From Natroniella acetigena (GTDB lineage Bacteria; Bacillota; Halanaerobiia; Halobacteroidales; Halobacteroidaceae): a DNA stretch of 64,000 nt. The stretch is from positions 1 through 64,000 of the forward strand of contig NZ_JALKBX010000008.1 of NCBI RefSeq assembly GCF_023227745.1, in the 5' to 3' direction. Both the position numbers and the translations under genes were made by a program. Below, one piece after another: positions 41,002-48,988 of this stretch. The notes under the pieces are model-generated. The model ran no database searches, was not told the origin of the DNA, and worked only from the letters and a program-made list of their open reading frames with translations. The first letter of the stretch is position 1; the number at the start of each line of letters is the position of its first letter.

Positions 41002-41363
41002 CTAACAGAAATCCAACCTCATCTGATTCCCACTGACCTGACCTAACTGCTCAATCAACCTCTCCACTGACTCAACCCCAATCACCTGCTCTTCAATCCC
41101 AGCCAAAATTGCTGATTACAGAAGATATCAACCGCCTTCTCAACCCGCCCTTGATAATAGCTGTCCTGAGGAAAAGATACTGCAATCAAATCTCTAACTT
41201 CTACATCTGCAGCAGTAAATAGATTAGTCCTCTCTACTAAAGATCTCTTAAAAACTGAACTCAATATATGTAACTTCAATCTAGGTTGAGAATACTCATT
41301 AACCTGCCGATAACTAGCATTGATTAATGCCAATTTAAAATATTCTCTGTTGGTATAAAGCAT
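41002..41363 (-). pseudogene. Hypothetical gene with probable frameshift
   Basis: The main frame gives a 93-aa protein (MLYTNREYFKLALINASYRQ, ending QQFWLGLKSR, stop at 41082) after a strong GGGGGGA site. At about 41095 the neighbouring frame continues without stop as SAILAGIEEQVIGVESVERL, then IEQLGQVSGNQMRLDFC to 41002, a plausible continuation. One lost base in AATCAGC would join the two. I do not recognise a family. If the downstream frame is chance, the gene is simply a 93-aa protein at 41082-41363. Confidence 0.5.
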
Positions 41364-41379
41364 CAATATCCCCCCTTTA

Positions 41380-41706
41380 TTGATATAAAGTGGCACTTTG
41401 CCACTTTATATCAGTGTACAGTTTACGGTGGATATGGTTTTTATGAGTTTCACGAAGGGTCTTGATAAAGACCCGTAGGTACAGTTGACAGTGGATAGAA
41501 AAAATCTAAGAGCGGATTTTTTCATCACGAAGGGTTTAAAAAACCCGAAGGAAAATCATTAAATCTTAAATTCAAAACCTCTCTACCCCTTTAATTATAA
41601 GGGTTCTAAATGGTTTTAAATTTTTAAGGTTTTGATCTTAACTGTACACTGTTCACTGTACACTGTCAACTCAATTATGTGGCACAAAAGTGACACATAA
41701 TTGTAA
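41380..41706. repeat. Composite hairpin-bounded repeat, copy 2 with two inserted modules
   Basis: This has the same ends and core as copy 1 (5387-5608); the core from AAATCATTAAATC to the right hairpin appears identical. It differs by two insertions: about 41429-41479 (GGATATGGTTTTTATGAG, then a GGGTCTTGATAAAGACCC hairpin) and about 41492-41551 (the terminator-like AAAAAATCTAAGAGCGGA hairpin unit of the 26925 tandem array, inverted). Each inserted module occurs elsewhere in the window. Confidence 0.85.
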
Positions 41707-41960
41707 TTAAGCTTTTGAATCTTAACTATTATCTATTCATTGCTTTTCCACTATTCAATATTAATTATTAAATATTCAATGCTTTTACTGGTAATTACTA
41801 AAAATTTCAATTGGCTTAACAGGATAAAATAAGATAAAATATAGTTGTCAACCATCAGTTCTCAGCTATCAGCCTAAAATCTTAAAAGCTTTTAATTTTT
41901 TACTGACTACTGACTACTGATAGCTGTGGCACTAAAAGTGCCACAATTTTTTAAGGAGGT
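41707..41960. repeat. Further short repeat tracts
   Basis: A TTGAATATT-type tract at 41752-41787, an ATCAGTTCTCAGCTATCAG / CTACTGATAGCTG pair (41851-41928) that can form a long imperfect hairpin, and GTGGCACTAAAAGTGCCAC (41927-41945) just before the ribosome site of the next gene. The last hairpin uses the same GTGGCAC arms as the composite repeat. Confidence 0.6.
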
Positions 41961-41966
41961 AACAAA

Positions 41967-42833
41967 ATGATAAAGAAGACTAATCATCTCCGCTTACTAA
42001 TAGGAATATTCCTATTAACTACTCTCTTACTTACTACAGGCTGCCTTCCGTCCTTCGGTAGAAATAATTCTACTCCTGCTCTAGAGACTCCAAGGGAGTC
42101 GATGGAATTGGCCCGGGGAGAAAGCATAAAACCAGCAATTAATACTACGAATTACGACCGAGATGATCAAGCAGCTACTAACTCGGAGCGAAAACTGATC
42201 ACTACTGGTAATCTACAATTAGAAGCTGAAAATTTAGCAGACAGTGAAGCAAAAGTGGAAGAATTAATCGAAGAGTATTCTGGATACCTATCTAATTCAC
42301 GACAGCAGCAGATAGGAACTCAACGCCAATCACACTCTTATACCATCCGAGTTCCAGCCGCTAACTTCTCAGCACTCATCTCTGACTTGCAAAAGTTAGG
42401 AGAGTTGAAAGATAAACAGATCAGCAGTCAAGATGTGACAGATAGATATATCGATCTCGAAACACGCCAAAAAAATCTCTTAGCACAAGAAGAGAGATAT
42501 CGTGAGCTATTAAATGAAGCTGAAGCAGTTAGGGAGATCTTAGAGATTGAAAAGGAATTGAATCGGGTGCGGACTGAAATTGAACGAATCAAAAATCAAT
42601 TAGAGCGTTATGATGATCAGATTAACCTAAGTACGATTCGGCTGAGATTGGTCGAGCCAGAACCTTTATTTAGTAGTTACCGACTACCAGAAACACTACA
42701 ACAAGCAGTCCAAGGCTTTATTACCAGTATTCACTTAATAGTCATTTTCAGTGGAAGAATACTTCCTTGGTTACTTATGCTAGCCATAGCTATTATTTTA
42801 GCTTATAAATTAATTTTTAAATGGCGCAATTAA
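41967..42833 (+). CDS. DUF4349 lipoprotein
   Basis: The 288-aa precursor has a lipoprotein signal (GIFLLTTLLLTTGC, Cys at 26), then the DUF4349 domain: RKLITTGNLQLEAENLADSE, YTIRVPAANFSALISDL, and the coiled-coil VTDRYIDLETRQKNLLAQEE, then a C-terminal transmembrane helix (about 262-283) with basic end. The lipid anchor plus TM suggests both ends are tied to the membrane. The family function is unknown. AAGGAGG precedes the ATG; a repeat hairpin abuts it, which could affect expression. Confidence 0.88.
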   Translation: MIKKTNHLRLLIGIFLLTTLLLTTGCLPSFGRNNSTPALETPRESMELARGESIKPAINTTNYDRDDQAATNSERKLITTGNLQLEAENLADSEAKVEELIEEYSGYLSNSRQQQIGTQRQSHSYTIRVPAANFSALISDLQKLGELKDKQISSQDVTDRYIDLETRQKNLLAQEERYRELLNEAEAVREILEIEKELNRVRTEIERIKNQLERYDDQINLSTIRLRLVEPEPLFSSYRLPETLQQAVQGFITSIHLIVIFSGRILPWLLMLAIAIILAYKLIFKWRN

Positions 42834-42837
42834 TTGA

Positions 42838-43060
42838 TATTAAGGCTAAGTTTAAGTTTAAGTAAAATCTAAACCATCTTTAATGGTTGGCTTAGCCTTT
42901 CCGTAATAAAAACCATTTGCTAAATTTAAGTCTATCACTACAGTGCTTCGCAGATAACTAAGTTTCTCTGCATCTTCGTCTAATTGACAATTGATAGTTG
43001 ATATGATTTCTATGGTTTTCACGAAAGGTCTTGATCAAGACCCGTAGGGATAATTGACAG
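42838..43060 (-). repeat. Repeat family E copy 2 and adjoining modules
   Basis: A hexamer array (42838-42868) is followed by the reverse complement of the 20648 repeat (CGTAATAAAAACCATTTGCT, then TGCTTCGCAGATAACTA and CGTCTAATTGACAATTGA), then a GGTCTTGATCAAGACC hairpin module (43018-43055). AAGGCTAAG and CTTAGCCTTT near 42838 and 42890 could pair as a terminator for the DUF4349 gene. Confidence 0.75.
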
Positions 43061-43120
43061 TTAAAACCCTTAAATCTTATAATCAAAATCAACCAAAGCT
43101 TATTGCCACAAGGTTTTTCA

Positions 43121-43193
43121 AAGAACTTAAGCTTTTAAGAACTTAAGCTTTTAAGAACTTAAGCTTTTAAGAACTTAAGCTTTTAAGAACTTG
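43121..43193. repeat. 16-bp tandem repeat, 4.5 units
   Basis: AAGAACTTAAGCTTTT is repeated four times exactly, followed by a half unit. The unit contains two short palindromes (CTTAAG and AAGCTT). It lies 57 bp downstream of the MATE gene stop, with ATTGTAAATTGTACATTG repeats between. Confidence 0.9.
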
Positions 43194-43248
43194 ATCTTTA
43201 ATTGTAAATTGTACATTGTAAATTGTACATTATATTGTACCACAACAA

Positions 43249-44655
43249 TTAACAATCAGCTACTAATTCTCTCTCCTCTTTCAACTCATATATCTGCTGC
43301 CATTTATCCGATTCATACCTCCAAATCAACAAAAACATCCTTACTATAATCTCGCCTGCCATCCCAATCCAAAAACCTATAAAACCATAATTCAGATAAT
43401 ACCCAAATAATAGACTCAAAAGCAACCTAGCTCCCCAATTACCAATGGCAGTAATATACATCGTCCACTTTGTATCTCCTGCTCCTCGCAAGGCACCTTT
43501 CAGTACCATTACCACAGCAAATAATGGCTGCATGAAGATCACAACCCTTAAGACTGGCTCAGCAATCATAACTACCTCAGGATTATCAGTATATAACTTA
43601 ATAATCGGTCTGGCCCAAATAAACATAGGAACAGATAGTATACTCATCAATACCATCGTTATATAGGTCGACTGCTTACCATATGCTTTAGCTAAATCAT
43701 ACTTTTTGCTCCCTAAACTCTGACCTACTAAAGTTGTAGCAGCTACAGCAAATCCAAACCCAAACATCACAGGAATCATCAACATATTGATAATTATAGC
43801 ATTAGCTGCAATTGTCAACGTACCTAATCCAGCAATCATAGCAGTATATATAATTTGGCTACTCTGCCTAATAGATTGCTCAACTGCAGAAGGAATACCG
43901 ATACTGAATATATTCTTAATCACCTTCCAATCAAACTTCCATTTAATATTGACCCAATTTACTTCAATTATAGTATCACCCTTAATCAAGACTGCGAAAC
44001 TTACTATAGCTCCTACCAATCTACCAAATGCTGTTCCCAGTGCAGCTCCCACCACTCCCAATTGAGGAAAGAATCCAATTCCAAAGATCAAGATATAATT
44101 TCCTACTACATTAGCCAAATTAGTAGCTACCATAATATAAAGTGGCGTCTTCATATCACCAAGCCCTTGTAGAACTGCAGTAACTACCATCACAGGCAAT
44201 CCAAAAACCATCGAACTAAAAACAATCTTGATATAGATACTTCCCTCTTCTAAAATAATGGGATCTACTTCTTCCATTAAGATCATCATTAATCTCATCA
44301 TATCATCCGCAAATAAAAAGCCAACCACTACTAAAATTAAAGGTAATAAAAACCCAATCAGTACTGATTGAGAAATAACATCATTAACTTTTTGCTGATC
44401 GTTGGCCCCTACATAACGAGCTACCAATGCAGTCGATCCTATCGTCAAAGCTGTTAAGGCACCAACAACTAAGAAAACTATTCGGTTACTGACATCAACT
44501 GCTGCCAGAGAAGCCGCTCCTAAGCTACCAACCATAATAATATCTATCGTTCCTACTATACTTTCTAATAACATACGTAATACAGCGGGCCAAGCTAAGT
44601 TTACTATACTCTTTCTCATCTTCCATGAATTTGATTCTTCTATCAATTCAACCAT
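43249..44655 (-). CDS. MATE-family efflux transporter
   Basis: A 468-aa multidrug/toxin extrusion transporter with twelve predicted helices, driven by Na+ or H+. Typical blocks are IVNLAWPAVLRMLLESIVGT, GTIDIIMVGSLGAASLAA, then FAVAATTLVGQSLGSKKYDL in the second half, showing the internal two-fold repeat. The length is normal. AAAGGAG nine bases upstream supports the ATG. Substrate is unknown; cationic drugs or dyes are usual for the family. No regulator adjoins. Confidence 0.93.
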   Translation of the reverse strand: MVELIEESNSWKMRKSIVNLAWPAVLRMLLESIVGTIDIIMVGSLGAASLAAVDVSNRIVFLVVGALTALTIGSTALVARYVGANDQQKVNDVISQSVLIGFLLPLILVVVGFLFADDMMRLMMILMEEVDPIILEEGSIYIKIVFSSMVFGLPVMVVTAVLQGLGDMKTPLYIMVATNLANVVGNYILIFGIGFFPQLGVVGAALGTAFGRLVGAIVSFAVLIKGDTIIEVNWVNIKWKFDWKVIKNIFSIGIPSAVEQSIRQSSQIIYTAMIAGLGTLTIAANAIIINMLMIPVMFGFGFAVAATTLVGQSLGSKKYDLAKAYGKQSTYITMVLMSILSVPMFIWARPIIKLYTDNPEVVMIAEPVLRVVIFMQPLFAVVMVLKGALRGAGDTKWTMYITAIGNWGARLLLSLLFGYYLNYGFIGFWIGMAGEIIVRMFLLIWRYESDKWQQIYELKEERELVADC

Positions 44656-44808
44656 CTAAATCTGCTCCTTTTATTTTATTTAGTATTTATAAGTATTCTA
44701 ACATAAAATTATTTATAATTCTACCTTCCCCGATTCAGATTTACTAAAAATCATCCAACTACATAAAGGATTTGAATATTCTTTTCTTCTTTTATCAATA
44801 CTAAAAAT

Positions 44809-45219
44809 ATGATTATTAGATTTGTTATTTACGGTCTGCTGGGTTGGTGTCTAGAAATCTTCTGGACTGGCTTAAATTCTCTGATAGAAGGTGATCTCGT
44901 TTTAAGAAGTTGGACTTCTCTCTGGATGTTTCTCATCTATGGATTAGCTATCTTCTTAGAACCTATTTATAGCAGAATAAAAGACTGGTCAATTATTTTA
45001 CGAGGAGGGAGTTATACTTTACTTATCTTTATCGCTGAGTATCTTACTGGCTGGTTATTATTAAATGCAGTAGGCGTTCGCCCTTGGGATTATAGTCATA
45101 CACCTCTTTCAATCGGTGGTTTTATTCGATTAGACTACGCTCCACTCTGGTTTATAGTAGGCTTGTTATTTGAAAGACTTTATAACTTATTAATCAACCT
45201 AAAGGTTGATTCTATATAA
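44809..45219 (+). CDS. PF06541-like membrane protein (putative CmpB-type)
   Basis: A 136-aa protein with four or five hydrophobic segments and the family-like pattern YGLLGWCLEIFWTGLNSL, then SWTSLWMFLIYGLAIFLEP. This matches the group annotated as putative ABC-transporter permease (PF06541), for which transporter function is not shown. No clear ribosome site precedes the ATG, so the start may be wrong or translation weak. No ATPase gene adjoins. Confidence 0.75.
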   Translation: MIIRFVIYGLLGWCLEIFWTGLNSLIEGDLVLRSWTSLWMFLIYGLAIFLEPIYSRIKDWSIILRGGSYTLLIFIAEYLTGWLLLNAVGVRPWDYSHTPLSIGGFIRLDYAPLWFIVGLLFERLYNLLINLKVDSI

Positions 45220-45480
45220 TTAAGTCATCTGCGTCAACTTAATACATATTTTTCTAATTAACTTGTTTCAATATTTTGAAGTTAGGTTTTTTACTGACAC
45301 GGATTACGGACACTGACACTATTTGTAACAACATTTTTCTTGCAAGCTATCTATGACCAAAACTTAGTTTAAGTTGATGTAATTGTAAAATCATATCATA
45401 TACCTCAATATCTCTTCTTTTTTGTCGATAGGAGGTTTATTTTGGAATAATTAACTGATATAATAAAGTAAACTTACTGG
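45220..45480. other. Intergenic region with GACAC repeat
   Basis: At 45289-45325 lies TTTTTACTGACACGGATTAC followed by GGACACTGACACTATTTG, the best-preserved copy of a motif also at 18410-18560 and 3110-3125. A TATAAT near 45459 is the likely -10 of the comFB-like gene. There is no other ORF. Confidence 0.55.
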
Positions 45481-45492
45481 AGGAGATATAGC

Positions 45493-45798
45493 ATGCATAA
45501 TAAGATATTTAAAAAAATCCAGCAAGAAAAACTACATAACCATACAGAAGACGTAGTTTTAGATAAGCTACAGAAACTATTAACAGAAAAAGAATTTGAA
45601 GATATTTGTATCTGTGAACAATGTTTGATTGATATGGCTTCTTATGCTCTTAATAGTTTACCAGCAAAATATATTACTACTACCAGAGGAAATGTCATGA
45701 CTAGATTAGATGAGTTTGAGGAGCAATCACAGATTGACTTCGATTTAAAAGTGATCCAAGCAATTCAAACAATCTCTAAAAATCCTAACCATACTTAA
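45493..45798 (+). CDS. comFB: ComFB-family late competence protein
   Basis: A 101-aa protein with the ComFB pattern: NHTEDVVLDKLQKLL, then CICEQCLIDMASYALNSLPA and KYITTTRGNVM. The CxxxC pair suggests a metal or redox site. In Bacillus ComFB lies in the comF operon; homologues in other bacteria were reported to bind c-di-nucleotides, which would fit the signalling genes here, but this is not shown for this protein. GGAGGAG precedes the ATG; it is a single-gene unit followed by a hexamer array (45828-45857). Confidence 0.85.
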   Translation: MHNKIFKKIQQEKLHNHTEDVVLDKLQKLLTEKEFEDICICEQCLIDMASYALNSLPAKYITTTRGNVMTRLDEFEEQSQIDFDLKVIQAIQTISKNPNHT

Positions 45799-45923
45799 AG
45801 AACAAAATGAGCGACCACCCATTTTAGTCTAAGGTTAAGGCTAAGATTAAGTAACACATAAAAACAATAAATAACATTACAAAATGACCCACAATCTTTC
45901 AAAAACATAATTTCCTAGATTAG

Positions 45924-45961
45924 ATAAGACAGTATCCGTGACGGATACTGTCTTATTTTTG
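45924..45961. terminator. Bidirectional terminator between comFB and ddh
   Basis: AAGACAGTATCCG / CGGATACTGTCTT hairpin with a three-base loop, T-run on the plus strand and A/T-rich on the other side. It directly abuts the ddh stop codon. Confidence 0.85.
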
Positions 45962-46951
45962 CTAAAGCAATTCTTTTCTTAACTCTGCTGATGATTTATC
46001 AGTTAAGTAGGACAACGGAACATCAAAAACTGTCTTGGCTCCGGTTTGTCCTTCTTGATTTAAACGATGTATCGCTCGTGCATATGCTACTAAGACACTG
46101 GCTGTAAATTCAGGATTACTATCAAGCTTCAAAGAGAATTCTATAATCTGATTATTCTCTTTGTCATTCCCTGTTTGCCCACTGCGAATCACAAATCCAC
46201 CATGAGGCATTGCAGAATGATCTTCTGCTAATTTTTCTGCAGTCACAAAATTGACTCTAGTCTTATAATCTGCAAAATAATTAGGCATCGTCTTAATCTC
46301 TTCAGAGATTTTATCCTTGTCTGCTCCTTTTTCAACTACTACATAACAATCACGCAGGTGTTTTTCCTTAGTAGTCAATTCAGGATTTTGACCCTCTCTT
46401 ACCTTCTCAATCGCCTCTTCGATCGGGATAGTATATTGAACTGCATCCTTGACTCCATCTATTCTTCTGATCGCATCGGAATGTCCCTGGCTGACTCCTC
46501 GTCCCCAGAAAGTATATCCTTTACCTTCTGGAAGAACAGCTCCGGCTAACATTCTATTCATTGAGAAGAGTCCTGGGTCCCAGCCGATACTGATTGCACT
46601 AGTATTCCCATTCTCTTCTGCTATTCCATTCATTTGTTCATAATATTCTGGAATCCTAGCATGAGTATCAAAACTATCCACAGTATTGAACATTGCAGCG
46701 AACTTTGGCCCTTGAACAGGAAGGTCAGTAGCCGAACCACCACACAATAACATCACGTCTATCTGGTCAACATAATCTTCTGCATCAACTACATTTACAA
46801 TCTCGACTCCTTCTTCATTAACATCTACAGTATCTACCGGTCTTCTCGTAAATACACCTACCAAATCTAGATCAGGATTTTGTTTGACTGCTGCTTGAAC
46901 TCCCTTACCCAAATTACCATATCCTACAATTCCAACTCTGATTTTTGCCAT
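45962..46951 (-). CDS. ddh: meso-Diaminopimelate D-dehydrogenase
   Basis: A 329-aa NADPH-dependent enzyme converting tetrahydrodipicolinate, ammonia and NADPH to meso-DAP in one step for peptidoglycan and lysine. It has a Rossmann start IRVGIVGYGNLGKGVQAAV, the family blocks CGGSATDLPVQGPKFA and ISIGWDPGLFSMNRML, and GRGVSQGHSDAIRRIDGVKD. The length matches Ddh. GGAGGG precedes the ATG. A sigma-A promoter with a perfect Fur-like palindrome over the start point lies upstream (47033-47086), unusual for this pathway. Confidence 0.95.
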   Translation of the reverse strand: MAKIRVGIVGYGNLGKGVQAAVKQNPDLDLVGVFTRRPVDTVDVNEEGVEIVNVVDAEDYVDQIDVMLLCGGSATDLPVQGPKFAAMFNTVDSFDTHARIPEYYEQMNGIAEENGNTSAISIGWDPGLFSMNRMLAGAVLPEGKGYTFWGRGVSQGHSDAIRRIDGVKDAVQYTIPIEEAIEKVREGQNPELTTKEKHLRDCYVVVEKGADKDKISEEIKTMPNYFADYKTRVNFVTAEKLAEDHSAMPHGGFVIRSGQTGNDKENNQIIEFSLKLDSNPEFTASVLVAYARAIHRLNQEGQTGAKTVFDVPLSYLTDKSSAELRKELL

Positions 46952-47032
46952 CTCTTTGCCCTCCTATTACCAATAATATTACTTAGATTTTAATTTGTTA
47001 TGTATTTGCCTCTGACAAGAAACTTTTTCACC

Positions 47033-47055
47033 ATAATGAAAATCATTTTCATTAT
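47033..47055 (-). promoter_or_regulatory. Fur-like operator upstream of ddh
   Basis: A 23-bp perfect palindrome, ATAATGAAAAT - C - ATTTTCATTAT, contains the 7-1-7 core TGAAAAT-C-ATTTTCA, close to the Fur box TGATAAT-N-ATTATCA. It begins two bases downstream of the -10 box. Perfect symmetry and position make it a good metalloregulator site; which Fur-family member binds is not known. Confidence 0.75.
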
Positions 47056-47057
47056 AT

Positions 47058-47086
47058 ATAGTAATATATTAATATTTTCTTGTCAA
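47058..47086 (-). promoter_or_regulatory. Sigma-A promoter of ddh
   Basis: On the minus strand, TTGACA, a 17-bp spacer and TACTAT, just upstream of the Fur-like palindrome. The transcript would have a leader of about 100 nt. Confidence 0.75.
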
Positions 47087-47121
47087 GTATATTCTCTATT
47101 TTTTAGCTTTATTTCAAAATA

Positions 47122-48120
47122 TCACCCTCCTCTATAATTGTCCAACATCTGAGTAATCGTCTCCTCCATCTCCTCACGAAAATAATCTGGCTCCAATACT
47201 TCTATGTATTGGGCTTGGCTCAACAACCACATCTTAATTCCTTTACCATATACTTCTGCTTCTATAATATAAGAATCATCATCTTCCTTTTTCTTTACGA
47301 CTTCAGCTGTCGGTAATCTATCCAAGACTGCTTCTAGCGAAGAACCTGAAAAAAGAAACTTAAGCGTCATTAACTTTCCTGCTTGCATAAATTGTACTCG
47401 ATTACGAAACTCTCCCTCTTTAAAACGTTCAGAATAGGGAATATGAAAACTCTCTTGTTGAATCTGATAATCCTTAATCCGATCTAAACGATAAATAGTT
47501 GGAAAATCAAAATTGTACTCACATATGTAAGCTATTAAATAAAAATAAAATTCTGAAAAGATAACCCCTACTGGCTTAAGCAAGCGTTGACTATAATTGG
47601 TAGCGTTATATTTTTGATAGGCAATCTCTATCAACTTAGACTCTCTAATTGCCTTACCTAAATCCCAGATTATTTTAAATAAGCTCTTTCCATGTTGAAC
47701 AGGATTATAATGAAACCGTTCATTACTAATAACTTCTTTTATATGTTTATATTCTTTAGGCACAGATTGTAAAATTAACTTATCTAATAACTTATTCATC
47801 TCTTCTTTAGAGAAAGCTCGACTTTCTAATAAGACCTTGCTTAAGACCAAAATTTCCTCGTTAGTTAACCAATTACTCTTATCTCTTTCTAAGATATAAC
47901 CACCTTTGGCCCTATCATAAATTAAGTCTGTTCTACCATCACAAGGATGCAGTTCAGAAAAATAAGCCCGTAAATCATTAATGTCACGCTGGATTGTCTT
48001 CTTAGTAACACCAAATCGCTCCTCTTCTTCTTCTTTGCTAATTACTGCCCCTTGATTTAAACGTTCAAAAATATTCAATAACCGTAAACCCTTTGCTAGA
48101 GAATGATATCTAGTAGTCAT
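47122..48120 (-). CDS. WYL-domain transcriptional regulator
   Basis: A 332-aa DeoR/YafY-type regulator: an N-terminal HTH (about 5-70, with RFGVTKKTIQRDINDLRAYF), then a WYL domain (about 150-230: LIEIAYQKYNATNYSQRLLK, then PVGVIFSEFYFYLIAYI) and a WCX-like C-terminal part. WYL domains bind nucleic acid or nucleotide ligands and control DNA-damage, defence or metabolic genes. No target is evident; the ddh gene downstream has its own promoter. A GGAGG-type site precedes the ATG. Confidence 0.9.
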   Translation of the reverse strand: MTTRYHSLAKGLRLLNIFERLNQGAVISKEEEEERFGVTKKTIQRDINDLRAYFSELHPCDGRTDLIYDRAKGGYILERDKSNWLTNEEILVLSKVLLESRAFSKEEMNKLLDKLILQSVPKEYKHIKEVISNERFHYNPVQHGKSLFKIIWDLGKAIRESKLIEIAYQKYNATNYSQRLLKPVGVIFSEFYFYLIAYICEYNFDFPTIYRLDRIKDYQIQQESFHIPYSERFKEGEFRNRVQFMQAGKLMTLKFLFSGSSLEAVLDRLPTAEVVKKKEDDDSYIIEAEVYGKGIKMWLLSQAQYIEVLEPDYFREEMEETITQMLDNYRGG

Positions 48121-48206
48121 CTTACCGCCTCCTTAAAGTATCACCTACTTTATCTTTACACCAGATAGTTACTAAATTCCCCTTTATAACTAAAAAAATT
48201 TTGATA

Positions 48207-48827
48207 TCATCTGATTGAGACCTTATTGTTACCGTTTTTGCTCCTTTTGATCCTATAAAGATCCTGATCTGCTTTAGATAAAGCTTCTTTAGCTACTTCA
48301 GTTTTATTAATATAAGTCCCTATCGAGACTGTTATATTTAGCTTTTCCCCACAAGAAGTTTCATATGGTTCTGCAATTGCTTCTTTGATCTTCTGCTTAA
48401 CTAATTTCGTTTCTTCTTGATTACAATCAAATAAAATAATAATAAATTCATCCCCACCATATCTTCCAATTAGATCGCTTTTACGAATATTAGAAGCTAC
48501 TTTTCTAGCTACATACTTAATCGCTTCATCACCAACTTGATGTCCATAATCATCATTAATCTCTTTAAAATCATCAATATCAAGCATCAATAAAGAGTAA
48601 GAAGAATCAACCGTTGCTAAATAATCAATCATATACTGATGATCATAAACTCCCGTCATTCCATCACGAATGGCTCGCTGATACATCTGCTCTGCCCTTG
48701 CTTCTGCCTTCAACAATCTACGATTCAAATCCAAAAACTTTCTAATTATCAAGATTATTACCACCAGAATAAAGAGCATTACTAATAATATAAAGCCACT
48801 TCTCAAATCAAGTCCCCCTCTTTTCAA
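48207..48827 (-). CDS. Diguanylate cyclase (TM-GGDEF)
   Basis: A 206-aa protein with one N-terminal transmembrane helix (about 12-30), a short coil and a full GGDEF domain (AIRDGMTGVYDHQYMIDYL, IRKSDLIGRYGGDEFIIILF). The intact GGDEF motif predicts c-di-GMP synthesis. The I-site RxxD appears absent or altered (NIRKSD holds RKSD, a possible I-site). TTG at 48827 follows AAGGAG; a second TTG seven codons later after GGGGG is an alternative start. Possibly cooperates with the HD-GYP phosphodiesterase at 50870. Confidence 0.9.
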   Translation of the reverse strand: MKRGGLDLRSGFILLVMLFILVVIILIIRKFLDLNRRLLKAEARAEQMYQRAIRDGMTGVYDHQYMIDYLATVDSSYSLLMLDIDDFKEINDDYGHQVGDEAIKYVARKVASNIRKSDLIGRYGGDEFIIILFDCNQEETKLVKQKIKEAIAEPYETSCGEKLNITVSIGTYINKTEVAKEALSKADQDLYRIKRSKNGNNKVSIR

Positions 48828-48931
48828 TAATAAACTCCTTCAGCTTAATTTAATTATATCACTTCACCATAGACAATTAATGTCCATCTGCAAAATTTTC
48901 TCAAATTCAAGAAGGGCCAACTCTAAATCAA

Positions 48932-48962
48932 GTAAAAAACACCAGTTTTAACTGGTGTTCTC
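48932..48962 (-). terminator. Terminator of mcp2
   Basis: ACACCAGT / ACTGGTGT hairpin with a four-base loop and a T-run on the minus strand, just past the mcp2 stop. Confidence 0.9.
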
Positions 48963-48988
48963 TAGTGACTCTGTTTATTTTTAGCGAT

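Noticed and set aside
43787-44172. Two open frames on the plus strand inside the MATE gene
   Set aside because: They are antisense shadows of a clear transporter gene, without ribosome sites or family resemblance.
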